Of a stretch of DNA of 64,000 nt, positions 9,047 to 17,897 are shown piece after piece (the first letter of the stretch is position 1; the number at the start of each line of letters is the position of its first letter). The stretch covers positions 1,860,001 through 1,924,000 of the forward strand of contig JAPWJW010000001.1 of assembly GCA_028283825.1 (NCBI GenBank), written 5' to 3'. The notes below the pieces were generated by a model. That model searched no databases and was not told the DNA's origin. It was given only the letters and a program-made list of their open reading frames with translations. The DNA is from Azospirillaceae bacterium. GTDB lineage: Bacteria; Pseudomonadota; Alphaproteobacteria; Azospirillales; Azospirillaceae. Position numbers and translations under genes: made by a program.

Positions 9047-10282
9047 ATGCTCATGCGTCGCCTGACCTCCCTGTGCCTTGCCCTGATGCTGGCCCTGCCC
9101 GCCATCGCCCACGCGCAGGAGCCACATTGGGTGGGCAGTTGGATGGCCGCCCCCATCCCGGGCGACGCCGGCAGCACCCCGCCGGCCCTCGGCTTCAGCG
9201 ATGCCACCCTGCGCCAGGTGCTGCGCCTCACCTTGGGCGGCCGGGCCTTGCGGGTGCGCCTGTCCAACGCCTTCGGCACCGCACCGCTGACCATCCCGGC
9301 GGCGCACGTCGCCCTGGCCGCCAAGGGTGCGGCCATCCAGGCCGGCAGCGACCGCGCCCTGACCTTCGGCGGCCAGGCCGGGGTGACCATCCCGGCGGGT
9401 GGGGCCGTCTGGTCCGACCCGGTGGACATGGCCGTGCCCGCCTTCACCGACCTGGCGCTCAGCCTGCGCCTGAGGGATGTACCGGGCACGGCCACCACCC
9501 ATCCGGGTTCGCGCGCCACCTCCTACCTTCAGGCGGGCGACGCCCTGGCCGCCGACATGCCCGGCGCGGCCAAGGTGGCGCACTGGTACATCGCCACCGG
9601 CGTGGACGTGGCGACGGCACCGGACGCCGCGGCCCTGGTGGTGCTGGGCGACAGCATCACTGACGGCCGCGATTCCACCACCGACGGCAACGGCCGCTGG
9701 CCCGACGCCCTGGCCCGCAATCTGGCGCGGCGCATGTCCCCCGCCCCCTCGGCGGAGGATGCCACCAGCATCAGCGTGCTGAACGCGGGCATCGGCGGCA
9801 ACCGCCTGCTGCTGGACGGCATCGGCCCCAACGCCCTGTCGCGGGTGGACCGCGACGTGCTGGACCAGAGCGGCGTGCGCTGGCTGGTGGTGCTGGAGGG
9901 CGTCAACGACCTGGCCTCCGCCGTGCGCGCCGCTGACCGTAAGGAGGTGCCGGCGACGGTGGAGACCCTGGCCGCCGCCTACCGCCGCATCGTCGACCAG
10001 GCCCACGCGGCCGGCCTGAAGGTCTACGGCGCCACCATCCTGCCCTGCGCCGGGTCGGACTGGTGCCTGCCCGCCATGGAGCCGATGCGCCAGCGCCTGA
10101 ACGCCTGGATCCGCGCCTCCCGCACCTTCGACGCCGTCATCGACCTGGATCGCACCCTGGACGACCCCGCCCGCCCCGGCCATTTGCTGCCCGAGGCCGA
10201 CGGCGGCGACCATCTGCACCCCGGCGACACGGGTTACCGCCTGATGGCCGAAGGCGTGGACCTTTCCCTGTTCGCGCGCTGA
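9047..10282 (+). CDS. SGNH/GDSL-family esterase
   Basis: A 411-residue exported hydrolase with a signal peptide ending near AHAQ/E. All SGNH blocks are present: GDSITDG with Ser203 as nucleophile, GIGGNRLL (Gly), VVLEGVNDL (GxND), and DGGDHLHPGDTGYR with the catalytic Asp-x-x-His. A jelly-roll-like domain of about 180 residues precedes the hydrolase part. Such enzymes are often acetyl or aryl esterases, including acetylxylan esterases. It is 6 nt after the deacetylase and ends the xylan operon, so a deacetylating accessory role is likely. An alternative in-frame ATG lies two codons downstream. Confidence 0.88.
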   Translation: MLMRRLTSLCLALMLALPAIAHAQEPHWVGSWMAAPIPGDAGSTPPALGFSDATLRQVLRLTLGGRALRVRLSNAFGTAPLTIPAAHVALAAKGAAIQAGSDRALTFGGQAGVTIPAGGAVWSDPVDMAVPAFTDLALSLRLRDVPGTATTHPGSRATSYLQAGDALAADMPGAAKVAHWYIATGVDVATAPDAAALVVLGDSITDGRDSTTDGNGRWPDALARNLARRMSPAPSAEDATSISVLNAGIGGNRLLLDGIGPNALSRVDRDVLDQSGVRWLVVLEGVNDLASAVRAADRKEVPATVETLAAAYRRIVDQAHAAGLKVYGATILPCAGSDWCLPAMEPMRQRLNAWIRASRTFDAVIDLDRTLDDPARPGHLLPEADGGDHLHPGDTGYRLMAEGVDLSLFAR

Positions 10283-10328
10283 AGCCGGGCTATAGTGCCC
10301 GCCTTAACCAACCAAAGGGCCCAGCCTC

Positions 10329-10616
10329 ATGACCGCCTACGTCGTTTTCATCAAGGAACGCATCAAGGACCAGGCCGAACTGGACCTCTACGCCAGCAAG
10401 GTCCCCGCCGCCCGCGCCGGCCACGCCATGACCCCGCTGGCCCGCTACGGCACGCTGGAGGTCCTGGAAGGCCCCGCCATGGAAGGCGCCCTGATCGCCT
10501 CCTTCCCCACCATGGAAGAAGCCAAGGCCTGGTACCACAGCCCCGCGTATCAAGAGGCTGCCCAACACCGCTTCGCGGGTGCGGATTACCGGGTGTTCAT
10601 TGTGGAGGGGGTGTGA
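10329..10616 (+). CDS. DUF1330 family small protein
   Basis: A 95-residue cytoplasmic protein with the ferredoxin-like alpha/beta-barrel pattern of DUF1330 (AYVVFIKERIKDQAELDLY, then VLEGPAMEGALIASFPTMEEAKAWYHSPAYQEA and a final YRVFIVEG strand). The family is related to dimeric monooxygenase-like folds, but no reaction is established. It begins 46 nt after the esterase, so it may be read through from that operon or have its own promoter. Confidence 0.85.
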   Translation: MTAYVVFIKERIKDQAELDLYASKVPAARAGHAMTPLARYGTLEVLEGPAMEGALIASFPTMEEAKAWYHSPAYQEAAQHRFAGADYRVFIVEGV

Positions 10617-10640
10617 GAGCCCCCTCTACATCGCCCAGCG

Positions 10641-10853
10641 TCAACGCTTCCCAGACGTAAAGCAATCAACGATGCGGGCGCGACGCTCTTCGGCGCTCAA
10701 CCGATCACGGTCGAAACCATCCAGCATCGCCCGCATCTCCGCCGTCAGAACGATGCCCTCCACCGCGCTGATGCGGGCGAAACCAGTTCGCCCCAGGACA
10801 AAATCGTCCCGGCTGGTCATAGGGTCGCGGTTGGGGCGCTTCGATCGACGCAT
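10641..10853 (-). CDS. small hypothetical protein
   Basis: A 70-residue basic protein (MRRSKRPNRDPMTSRDDFVL, then GFARISAVEGIVLTAEMRAM and a helical FDRDRLSAEERRARIVDCF end). The amphipathic C-terminal helix and small size recall plasmid-type antitoxins or DNA-binding partners, but no toxin lies beside it and I cannot assign a family. Convergent with the DUF1330 gene and 9 nt downstream of the response-regulator gene, with which it could be co-transcribed. The start might instead be the ATG of MTSRDDF. Confidence 0.5.
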   Translation of the reverse strand: MRRSKRPNRDPMTSRDDFVLGRTGFARISAVEGIVLTAEMRAMLDGFDRDRLSAEERRARIVDCFTSGKR

Positions 10854-10862
10854 GGATGCCCG

Positions 10863-11499
10863 CTACAGCTCAATCACCCCCCGCCGCGCCGCGACCGTCA
10901 CCGCGTGGGTGCGGTCGTTGACGTCCAGTTTGGCGAAGATGCTTTTCAGGTGGGCCTTCACCGTGTCCTCGCTGATGCGCAGGCGGAAGGCGATCTGCTT
11001 GTTGGCGTTGCCCTGGGCCACCAGGGTCAGCACCTCGACCTCGCGTTCGGTCAGGGGGTCCATGGCGGCGTGCAGGGCGATGCCGCTGGCCACTTCCGGC
11101 GCCAGGTGGCGGCGGCCCTGGGCCACGTCGCGGATGACGGTCAGCAACTCATGCCGCAGGCTGCTTTTCAGCAGGTAGCCGGACGCCCCGGCCTTCAGGG
11201 CGCGGAGCGCCTGGGCGTCGCCGGCGTAGGTGGTCAGCACGACGATGCGGGCGGTGGGCGACAGGGCGCGGATGGCGGCGATGGCCTCCACCCCGCCCAG
11301 GCCGGGCATCTGCAGATCCATCAGGGTCACGTCGGGTTTCAGGCGGCGGAAGGCCTCCACCGCCGCCTCGCCGTCGCCGGCCATGCCGGCCCACCGCCAT
11401 GTCCGGCTCACCCTCGATGACGGCGGCGACGCCGTCGCGCAGCATGGGATGATCGTCGGCGATCAGGACGCGTATGACGGAAGGGGTCTCCGGCATCAT
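10863..11499 (-). pseudogene. NarL/LuxR-type response regulator with 1-nt frameshift
   Basis: The gene begins at ATG 11499, overlapping the upstream kinase stop by ATGA. It reads IRVLIADDHPMLRDGVAAVI as a normal receiver N-terminus, then runs into another frame after EPDMAV. The rest of the receiver (VTLMDLQMPGLGG with phospho-acceptor Asp; VLTTYAGDAQALRALKAGASGYLLK) and the LuxR HTH (LTEREVEVLTLVAQGNANKQ, ISEDTVKAHLKSIFAKL) continue in the shifted frame to 10863. Removing one G from the GGG at 11390-11392 (minus strand) restores a 211-residue protein, the normal NarL length. Either the sequence has an error or the partner of the adjacent kinase is inactive. Confidence 0.88.
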
Positions 11500-14400
11500 G
11501 GCTCCGCAAACAAACGGGAAAGGCCGCGCAGCCAGGCCGGCCGGCGCGGCCCGGCATAGGCCAGGCTGGCGGGAACGCCGATGCGCACGATGGTGCCGGC
11601 GGCACTCCCTGGCCCAGGGCCCGATGCCGGGGCGCTGCTTATATCCAGGCGGCCGCCGATGCGCGCCGCCCGTTCGCGCATCCCCGCCAGTCCGAAATGT
11701 CCGTCACGGCCGTGGGCCAGCAGGCCGGCATCGATGCCGCGCCCGTCATCGCGGAACACCAGTTCCAGGCGGCGCGCGCCATAATGGATGGTGATGTCCA
11801 CGGTGGCGGCGTCGGCGTGGTGGGCGATGTTGGCCAGTGCCTCCCGCGCGATGCGTTCCACCTCTTCCTCCACGATGCGGTCCAGGGGACGCGGCACGCC
11901 GTCCACCCGCAGGCCGACCAGCGGCGGCGCCTGTGGGAACAGGTGCTCCACCAGGCCGGCCAGCACGGCCTCCAGCGGTTCGGGCGCCGCATGCCGGCGC
12001 AGGCTCAGCACCCGGTCGCGCCCCTCCACCAGCACCTCGTCCGCCTGGTCCAGCGCCTTCAGCATCAGGGCGCGTTCCGCCTGGTCGGGGGCCAAACGGT
12101 TGGCGATGGCTTGGAAGCGCAGGATCAGGCCCTGCACACCCTGAAGCAGGGTGTCGTGCAGTTCGCGGGCGATGCGTTCCCGCTCCGCCACCTGGGCATC
12201 GATGCGACCCCGGATGCGGGCGGCAACCTGGCGCAGGCGCAGCCGGTACAGCCCCCACAGGGCCAGCAGCCCCAGCACGACGCAGGCGGCGATGAAGGGC
12301 CGCGTCTGCCAGAACAGGGGCAGGATGGTGAAGCTGGCCACGGCCCCGCTTTCGTTCCACACCCCGTCATTGTTGGCGGCGATGACGCGGAAGCGGTAAT
12401 CGCCGGGGCCCAGGTTGGTGTAGAAGGCCTCGCGCCGGTCGCCGGCCTCCACCCAGCGGGTGTCCACCCCCTCCAGCCGATAGCGAAAGCGCACCCGTTC
12501 CGGCACCGACAGGCTGGTGGCGGTGAAGTCCACCTGCACGCCGGTGGTGCCCTTGGGCAGGGTGGCGGCCTCATGCGGGTTGTAGCGCCGCCCGTCGGCC
12601 GCCAGCCGGGTGATGACCACCGGCGGCGGCAGGGCGTTATAGGTCAGGTGGTGCGGGTCGATCACCATGATGCCGGCGCCGGTCATGAACCACAGCCGTC
12701 CGTCACCGCCCCGCACCAAGCTGTTCTGCGGATAGGTGCCCACCAGGGGCGCCAGGCCGTCCAGGGCGTCGAGCATGAAGGGATGCAGCGGCGTGCCGGG
12801 GTGGTCGAAGGCGGCGTCCAGGTCGGCCGTCGCCACCCGGGCGATCTGGGAATTGCCTTGCAGCCAGGTCTCGCCATCCGGGGTCTGGACAATGCCCGTC
12901 AGCGACCGCAGCCAGGGATAGCCGGCCAGGTATTGGGTGCTGTCCCCCCGCAAGCGCACCAGGCCGCCGGTGGTGGCGACCAGGACATCGGTGGCGCCCC
13001 GGTACAGCAGGTAGATCTGCCCGCCCAGCGCGTCGGACTGTTTCCACAGCACCGTGTCGCCGGACGGGTCGATCCGGCGCAAATCGTGATAGGTGGAGAC
13101 CACGATGCGGCCCTGGTGGTCGGCGACCATGTTCACCGCGTCCAGGCCGCTGACGTAATCGCCCAGCCGCGTCCACTGCCCGTCCTGATAGCGCAGCAGC
13201 CCCTTGCGGATGGTGGAGAACCACAGGGCGCCCTGCCCGTCGGTGACGCAGTCGAAGTAGTTGTAGGGGCCGGGGTCCACCGGGGCCGGCGCGAACCGCC
13301 CGTCGGCATAGCGGAAGACGCCGGCATGCGTGCCCAGCCAGATGGAATGGTCCGCCGCCTCGCACATCGCCTGGGGGTTGGCGACGTCGTGCAGAATGGC
13401 CTCGGGCGTCCCGCCCGGCGCGATGCGATAGACCGTATCGGCATCGCCGGCGTAAACCGTGCCGTCGCCGGCGGCGGCCAGCAGATAGCCCATGGTGGAT
13501 TCGCGGCCGATGTGGAAATCGGGGATGACGTCGGCCGGCCGGAACCGGTCCAGCCCCGCCGAGGTCCCCACCCAGATGTTGCCCTCACGATCCTGGAACA
13601 GCGACAGGGCGACGTTGGATGTCAGGCCCTGGGCCAGGGCGTACCGCTCGATATCCCCTTCCGGGACGGGCTGGAGATCGGTGGCCGCCGCCGCCACGGA
13701 TCGGCGGATGCGGAACAGCCCTTTCCCGATCGACACCCCCCACAGGTCGCCGTCCTTGTCCGCCAGCAGGCCATAGCCATACTCGTGCGTCTTCGGCAGG
13801 GGCTCCGCCGGCGGCCAGGGCCGCGGCAGGCGGGGATAGTCGGGCAAGCGGACCATGCCGCGGTCACTGAACAGCCAGACGCGACCGTCGCCGTCCTCCA
13901 CCAACTCGCCATTGCCCGGAACAGGCTGCGGCATGGCCTGCCACTCGGCCTGCCCTTGAGGTCCGTCCCCCTGACTGGGCGTTTCCCGATCCTGCGTTTT
14001 TCGGCTTGGCGCGTCGGCGGGCAGGAAGAACACCCCACCCTCCGCCACCAGCCATATGGTCCCGTCGCGGGCCGCCAGCGGCGCGCCCCGGAATTGGTTG
14101 GGGCCGTGGGGGGGCGGGCCCGTCCGGGTCCAGGTGCCGGCATGGTAATGCAGGACCATTGCGCCGGGGCTGCCGGTTGAAAACCAGACGCCGCCATCCG
14201 CGTCCCCCGCGATACCCCCGACCGAGCCATCGCGGATGCCCAGGCCGGAATCCGTCACATGGCCGTCGCGCAGCATGGCGATGCGGCCCGTCCGCCCACC
14301 GATCCACAGGGTGCCGTCCCGGGCGCCATACAGGGCGGTGACAAATTGATCCTGGGTGGAGCCGTCGCCGCCGATGTCGATCTTCTCAAACCGCACGCCG

Positions 14401-14612
14401 TCGAAGCGGTACAGCCCGGTGGACGCCCCCAGCCAGAGGAAGCCGTCGGTGGTCTGGGCGATGGCGTTGACGTTCTGCGGCGCGCCGTCCTCGAACGTCC
14501 AGGCATGGTGCTTGTACTGCTGCAGGTCGCGCACCGGCCCCTCGGCCCGCGCCCCCGTCACATACAGGAACGCCAGCGCGATCATGATCGCGCGTGCCAA
14601 TCCCCCCACCAT
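11496..14612 (-). CDS. two-component sensor kinase with beta-propeller sensor
   Basis: A 1038-residue membrane histidine kinase. After a signal/anchor segment, the periplasmic part is a string of Reg_prop propeller repeats (DGFLWLGASTGLYRFDG, DGTLWIGGRTGR, EGNIWVGTSAGLDRF), then a Y_Y_Y domain (NLGPGDYRFRVIAANNDGVW) and one transmembrane helix (FIAACVVLGLLALWGLYRL). The cytoplasmic HisKA_3 domain has the phospho-acceptor His at residue 819 (ERIARELHDTLLQGVQGL), followed by an ATPase domain (DDGRGID, HFGLAGMRERA). This architecture is typical of carbohydrate-sensing kinases, usually paired with a LuxR-type regulator, as here with ATGA overlap. The sensed ligand is unknown; the xylan locus 1 kb away is a plausible target. 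Confidence 0.93.
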   Translation of the reverse strand: MVGGLARAIMIALAFLYVTGARAEGPVRDLQQYKHHAWTFEDGAPQNVNAIAQTTDGFLWLGASTGLYRFDGVRFEKIDIGGDGSTQDQFVTALYGARDGTLWIGGRTGRIAMLRDGHVTDSGLGIRDGSVGGIAGDADGGVWFSTGSPGAMVLHYHAGTWTRTGPPPHGPNQFRGAPLAARDGTIWLVAEGGVFFLPADAPSRKTQDRETPSQGDGPQGQAEWQAMPQPVPGNGELVEDGDGRVWLFSDRGMVRLPDYPRLPRPWPPAEPLPKTHEYGYGLLADKDGDLWGVSIGKGLFRIRRSVAAAATDLQPVPEGDIERYALAQGLTSNVALSLFQDREGNIWVGTSAGLDRFRPADVIPDFHIGRESTMGYLLAAAGDGTVYAGDADTVYRIAPGGTPEAILHDVANPQAMCEAADHSIWLGTHAGVFRYADGRFAPAPVDPGPYNYFDCVTDGQGALWFSTIRKGLLRYQDGQWTRLGDYVSGLDAVNMVADHQGRIVVSTYHDLRRIDPSGDTVLWKQSDALGGQIYLLYRGATDVLVATTGGLVRLRGDSTQYLAGYPWLRSLTGIVQTPDGETWLQGNSQIARVATADLDAAFDHPGTPLHPFMLDALDGLAPLVGTYPQNSLVRGGDGRLWFMTGAGIMVIDPHHLTYNALPPPVVITRLAADGRRYNPHEAATLPKGTTGVQVDFTATSLSVPERVRFRYRLEGVDTRWVEAGDRREAFYTNLGPGDYRFRVIAANNDGVWNESGAVASFTILPLFWQTRPFIAACVVLGLLALWGLYRLRLRQVAARIRGRIDAQVAERERIARELHDTLLQGVQGLILRFQAIANRLAPDQAERALMLKALDQADEVLVEGRDRVLSLRRHAAPEPLEAVLAGLVEHLFPQAPPLVGLRVDGVPRPLDRIVEEEVERIAREALANIAHHADAATVDITIHYGARRLELVFRDDGRGIDAGLLAHGRDGHFGLAGMRERAARIGGRLDISSAPASGPGPGSAAGTIVRIGVPASLAYAGPRRPAWLRGLSRLFAEP

Positions 14613-14785
14613 CCATGGCCCCCAGCAGGCAGTCCGTCATCCGCCCCATCCCGGCGACCGCCGCCCCGGATGGGTAGCTTCCATCATACAACCCTATCTG
14701 GCTGATAGCGCTTTCTTTTTCCGCACCAGCCCTTCCCACGACGATGTATGGCCCCTGACGATGCGCCCCCATAGGGGTGAAATCG

Positions 14786-14807
14786 ATATCACCCGTTTGG
14801 GTGATAT
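14786..14807. promoter_or_regulatory. perfect 9-bp palindrome, candidate operator
   Basis: ATATCACCC-GTTT-GGGTGATAT is a perfect inverted repeat with a 4-nt spacer in the 276-nt gap between the divergent kinase and AraC genes, 82 nt before the AraC start. A smaller repeat, CCCC-ATA-GGGG, lies just upstream at 14767-14777. Position and symmetry fit a dimeric regulator's site. The local AT content is higher than in flanking genes. The binding protein is unknown. Confidence 0.5.
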
Positions 14808-14888
14808 GCGCGCCCCCCGCCAGGGATGGGCCGCGACCCCGACTCCGTGGAATCATTCCAAACCGCGTAACTGCCGAGGAATGACACC

Positions 14889-15377
14889 ATGCTGCACATC
14901 GTGGCCGCGCCCGAAGATGACGCCCCGCCGCCGCCGGCTCATTCCGAAGGGATGGAACAGCAGGTTGAACGGGTGTGCCAGGGCGGCCTGGCCACCTGGC
15001 AATTACGGCTGTCGCAGCGGCGCATGGCGGAGAGCCTGGACGCCCCCATCCCGCTGAAGGACGTGGCGGAGGCCTGCCAGCTGTCGGTCTCGCAACTGGT
15101 GCGGGCCTTCCGGACCAGCGTGGGGCTGACGCCGCACCAATGGCTGATCAATCATCGCCTGGACCGGGCCAAGGTCCTGCTGGACGGCGGCCATCCGCTG
15201 GTGGACATCGCCGCCGCCTGCGGCTTTTCCGACCAGAGCCATTTCACCCGCACCTTCACCCGGCGATTGGGCATCGCCCCCGGCGCCTGGCGCCGATCCA
15301 CCCGCAAGCCGGCGCGCAGCCTGCCGGCTCTGGTCGCACCCTGGGCGATGTCAAGCGATTACGCCGTCAGCGCGTAG
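14889..15377 (+). CDS. AraC-family transcriptional regulator (short)
   Basis: A 162-residue protein, mostly the AraC DNA-binding domain with two HTHs (IPLKDVAEACQLSVSQLVRA and the signature HPLVDIAAACGFSDQSHFTR, FTRRLGIAPGAWRR). The N-terminal ligand domain of full-length family members is absent; only about 50 residues precede the HTHs. GAGGA is placed 8 nt before the ATG. Divergent from the sensor kinase and convergent with the CoA-transferase, overlapping its 3' end by 27 nt. Confidence 0.88.
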   Translation: MLHIVAAPEDDAPPPPAHSEGMEQQVERVCQGGLATWQLRLSQRRMAESLDAPIPLKDVAEACQLSVSQLVRAFRTSVGLTPHQWLINHRLDRAKVLLDGGHPLVDIAAACGFSDQSHFTRTFTRRLGIAPGAWRRSTRKPARSLPALVAPWAMSSDYAVSA

Positions 15378-16553
15378 GGCATCCAGCCGGCCGTCATCCA
15401 GGCCCAGCATCTCGGCCAGCACGGCGGCGGTGTCGGCGCCCAGATGGGGCGGCGCCGTGCCGGTGCCGATGGGCGTGCCCGACAGCTTGACGGGGCAGGC
15501 CACGCCGGGCACGCGGCCCAGCACGGAATCGGCAAGGTCCAGGGCCAGGCCCCGGTGGCGCACTTGCGGATCGGCGAAGGCCTGGCCCAGGGTGTTGATG
15601 GGGCCGGCCGGCACCTCCGCCGCCTCAAGCCTCTCCAGCCAATGGGCACTGCCGGCCGTGCGCAGCCGGTCGGTCAGCAGCGCCGTCAGATCGACACGGT
15701 TGGCCACCCGGGCGCTGTTGGTGGCGAAACGCGCATCGTCAGCCAGGGCCGGCACACCCAGCACGGCGCACAGGCGCTGGAACTGCCGGTCGTTGCCCAC
15801 CGCCAGGTTGATATGCCCATCGGCGGTGGGGAAGGTGTCGTAGGGCACGATGCTGGGATGGGCATTGCCCAGGCGCGCCGGGTCCCGGCCGCTGGCCAGG
15901 TGATTCAGCGCCTGGTTGGCCATGGCGGCCACCATGCAGTCCAGCAGGGCCACGTCGATGTGCTGCCCCTGCCCCGTCTTCTCCCGGTGGTGCAAGGCCG
16001 CCAGGATGGCGTTGCCGGCGTAGAGGCCGGTGATGATGTCGGCCAGGGCCACGCCCGCCTTCTGCGGGCCGCCATCGGGGGCGCCGGTCACACTCATCAA
16101 GCCCGACATGCCCTGGATCAGGAAGTCATAGCCCAGGCGCTGGGCATAGGGGCCGTCCTGGCCGAAGCCGGTGACTGAGCAATAGACCAGGTGCGGGTTG
16201 ACCGCCTTCAGGCTGTCGTAGTCCAGCCCGTACTTGGCCAGGCCACCCACCTTGTAGTTCTCCACCACCACGTCGGAGCGCGCGGCCAGGTCGCGCAACA
16301 GCGCCTGGCCAGCGGGGGTGGTGAAATCCACGCAAATGGATCGTTTATTGCGGTTGGCCGCCAGGAAATAGGCGGCCGGGCCGTCATCGCCCACGAAGGG
16401 CGGCCCCCAGCGGCGGGTGTCGTCGCCCTCACCCGGGCGCTCCACCTTGATGATCTCCGCCCCGAAGTCGCCCAGCATCTGAGTGGCCCAGGGCCCCGCC
16501 AGGATGCGGCTGAGGTCCAGGACGCGGATGCCCGACAAAGCCCCGCCCACCAT
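15351..16553 (-). CDS. CaiB/BaiF family CoA-transferase
   Basis: About 400 residues with class III CoA-transferase features: GIRVLDLSRILAGPWATQML at the N-terminus, KVERPGEGDDTRRWGPPF, NRNKRSICVDF, and the DFLIQGMSGLMSVTG segment. In this family an Asp forms the covalent CoA anhydride. The ATG at 16553 starts 1 nt after the stop of the glutaryl-CoA dehydrogenase gene, so the pair is one transcript. This arrangement is typical of succinyl-CoA:glutarate CoA-transferase, making glutaryl-CoA for the dehydrogenase. That substrate is inferred from context. An earlier in-frame start at 16583 would overlap the dehydrogenase. Confidence 0.88.
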   Translation of the reverse strand: MVGGALSGIRVLDLSRILAGPWATQMLGDFGAEIIKVERPGEGDDTRRWGPPFVGDDGPAAYFLAANRNKRSICVDFTTPAGQALLRDLAARSDVVVENYKVGGLAKYGLDYDSLKAVNPHLVYCSVTGFGQDGPYAQRLGYDFLIQGMSGLMSVTGAPDGGPQKAGVALADIITGLYAGNAILAALHHREKTGQGQHIDVALLDCMVAAMANQALNHLASGRDPARLGNAHPSIVPYDTFPTADGHINLAVGNDRQFQRLCAVLGVPALADDARFATNSARVANRVDLTALLTDRLRTAGSAHWLERLEAAEVPAGPINTLGQAFADPQVRHRGLALDLADSVLGRVPGVACPVKLSGTPIGTGTAPPHLGADTAAVLAEMLGLDDGRLDALRADGVIA

Positions 16554-16554
16554 G

Positions 16555-17745
16555 TCAGAACGCCGCCAGGCCGGTGATGGCACGGCCCAGGATCAGGGCG
16601 TGCACGTCGTGCGTGCCCTCATAGGTGTTCACGGTTTCCAGGTTGATCATGTGGCGCATCACCGGGAATTCGCCGGAGATGCCGTTGCCGCCGTGCATGT
16701 CGCGGGCCGCGCGCGCGATATCCAGCGCCTTGCCACAATTGTTGCGCTTGATGAGGGAGATCATCTCCGGCGCCACGCCGCCCTCATCGAACAGGCGGCC
16801 CACCCGCAGCGCGGCCTGCAAACCCAGGGTGATTTCCGTCTGCATGTCGGCCAGCTTCTTCTGGATCAGCTGGGTCGCCGCCAGGGGACGGCCGAACTGC
16901 TTGCGGTCCAGGGTGTATTGCCGGGCGGCGTGGAAGCAGGCCTCCGCCGCGCCCATGGCGCCCCAGGCAATGCCGTAGCGCGCCCGGTTCAGGCAGCCGA
17001 ACGGCCCCTTCAGCCCCGCCACGTTGGGCAGCAAGGTGCCTTCCGGCACCACCACGCCGTCCATCACGATCTCCCCGGTGACGGAGGCGCACAGGCTCAG
17101 CTTGTTGGCGATCTTGGGCGCCGACAGCCCGGCCATGCCCTTTTCCAGGACGAAGCCGCGGATGGCGCCATCGTGGGCGTCGGACTTCGCCCAGACGACG
17201 AAGACGTCGGCCAGCGGCGCGTTGGTGATCCACATCTTGGACCCAGTCAGGCGGTAACCGTCGGCCACCTTCTCCGCCCGGGTGCGCATGCCGCCGGGGT
17301 CTGAGCCCGCGTCCGGTTCCGTCAGGCCGAAACAGCCGACCCATTCGCCGGACGCCAGGCGCGGCAGGTAGCGCTGGCGCTGTTCCTCGCTGCCATAGGC
17401 GTAGATGGGGTGCATGACCAGGGAGGACTGGACGCTCATCATCGAGCGATAGCCACTGTCCACCCGCTCCACCTCCCGCGCCACCAGGCCGTAGGAGACG
17501 TAGTTGCTGCCCGCCCCGCCATATTCCTCCGGCAGGGTCATGCCCAGCAGGCCCAGGGCGCCCATCTCGTGGAAGATGGCGCGGTCGGTGTGCTCGGTCG
17601 CGAAGGCCTCGACCACGCGGGGGGCCAGCTTGTCCTGGGCATAGCCGCGCGCGGTGTCGCGGGCCAGCCGCTCCTCCTCCGCCAACTGCGCTTCCAGCAG
17701 GAAGGCGTCGTCCCACTGGAACTTGCCCGTTTCACCCTTGGCCAT
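16555..17745 (-). CDS. gcdH: glutaryl-CoA dehydrogenase
   Basis: A 396-residue FAD acyl-CoA dehydrogenase that oxidises and decarboxylates glutaryl-CoA to crotonyl-CoA in the last stage of lysine, tryptophan or 5-aminovalerate breakdown. Features include [13 protein letters not shown] at the start, the FAD segment [20 protein letters not shown], and the C-terminal [20 protein letters not shown] with the catalytic Glu of the YEGTHD motif typical of GCDH. The ATG at 17745 has GGAGGAA at ideal distance; an upstream extension to 17841 has no family homology. It is co-transcribed with the CoA-transferase and divergent from a LysR gene. Confidence 0.92.
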   Translation of the reverse strand: MAKGETGKFQWDDAFLLEAQLAEEERLARDTARGYAQDKLAPRVVEAFATEHTDRAIFHEMGALGLLGMTLPEEYGGAGSNYVSYGLVAREVERVDSGYRSMMSVQSSLVMHPIYAYGSEEQRQRYLPRLASGEWVGCFGLTEPDAGSDPGGMRTRAEKVADGYRLTGSKMWITNAPLADVFVVWAKSDAHDGAIRGFVLEKGMAGLSAPKIANKLSLCASVTGEIVMDGVVVPEGTLLPNVAGLKGPFGCLNRARYGIAWGAMGAAEACFHAARQYTLDRKQFGRPLAATQLIQKKLADMQTEITLGLQAALRVGRLFDEGGVAPEMISLIKRNNCGKALDIARAARDMHGGNGISGEFPVMRHMINLETVNTYEGTHDVHALILGRAITGLAAF

Positions 17746-17897
17746 GGCCCATTCCTCCACACATCGATTTCCACCAGCGTTATCCCGCCAGCACCCGTCC
17801 GGCAAGCCAGGATGGGTCACAACATCATGCGGATTCCTCATGAAGTGCGCGCCGCCGCCCTTGCCGGTGCCCGGCGCCCATGATAGGGCCTGATCCC

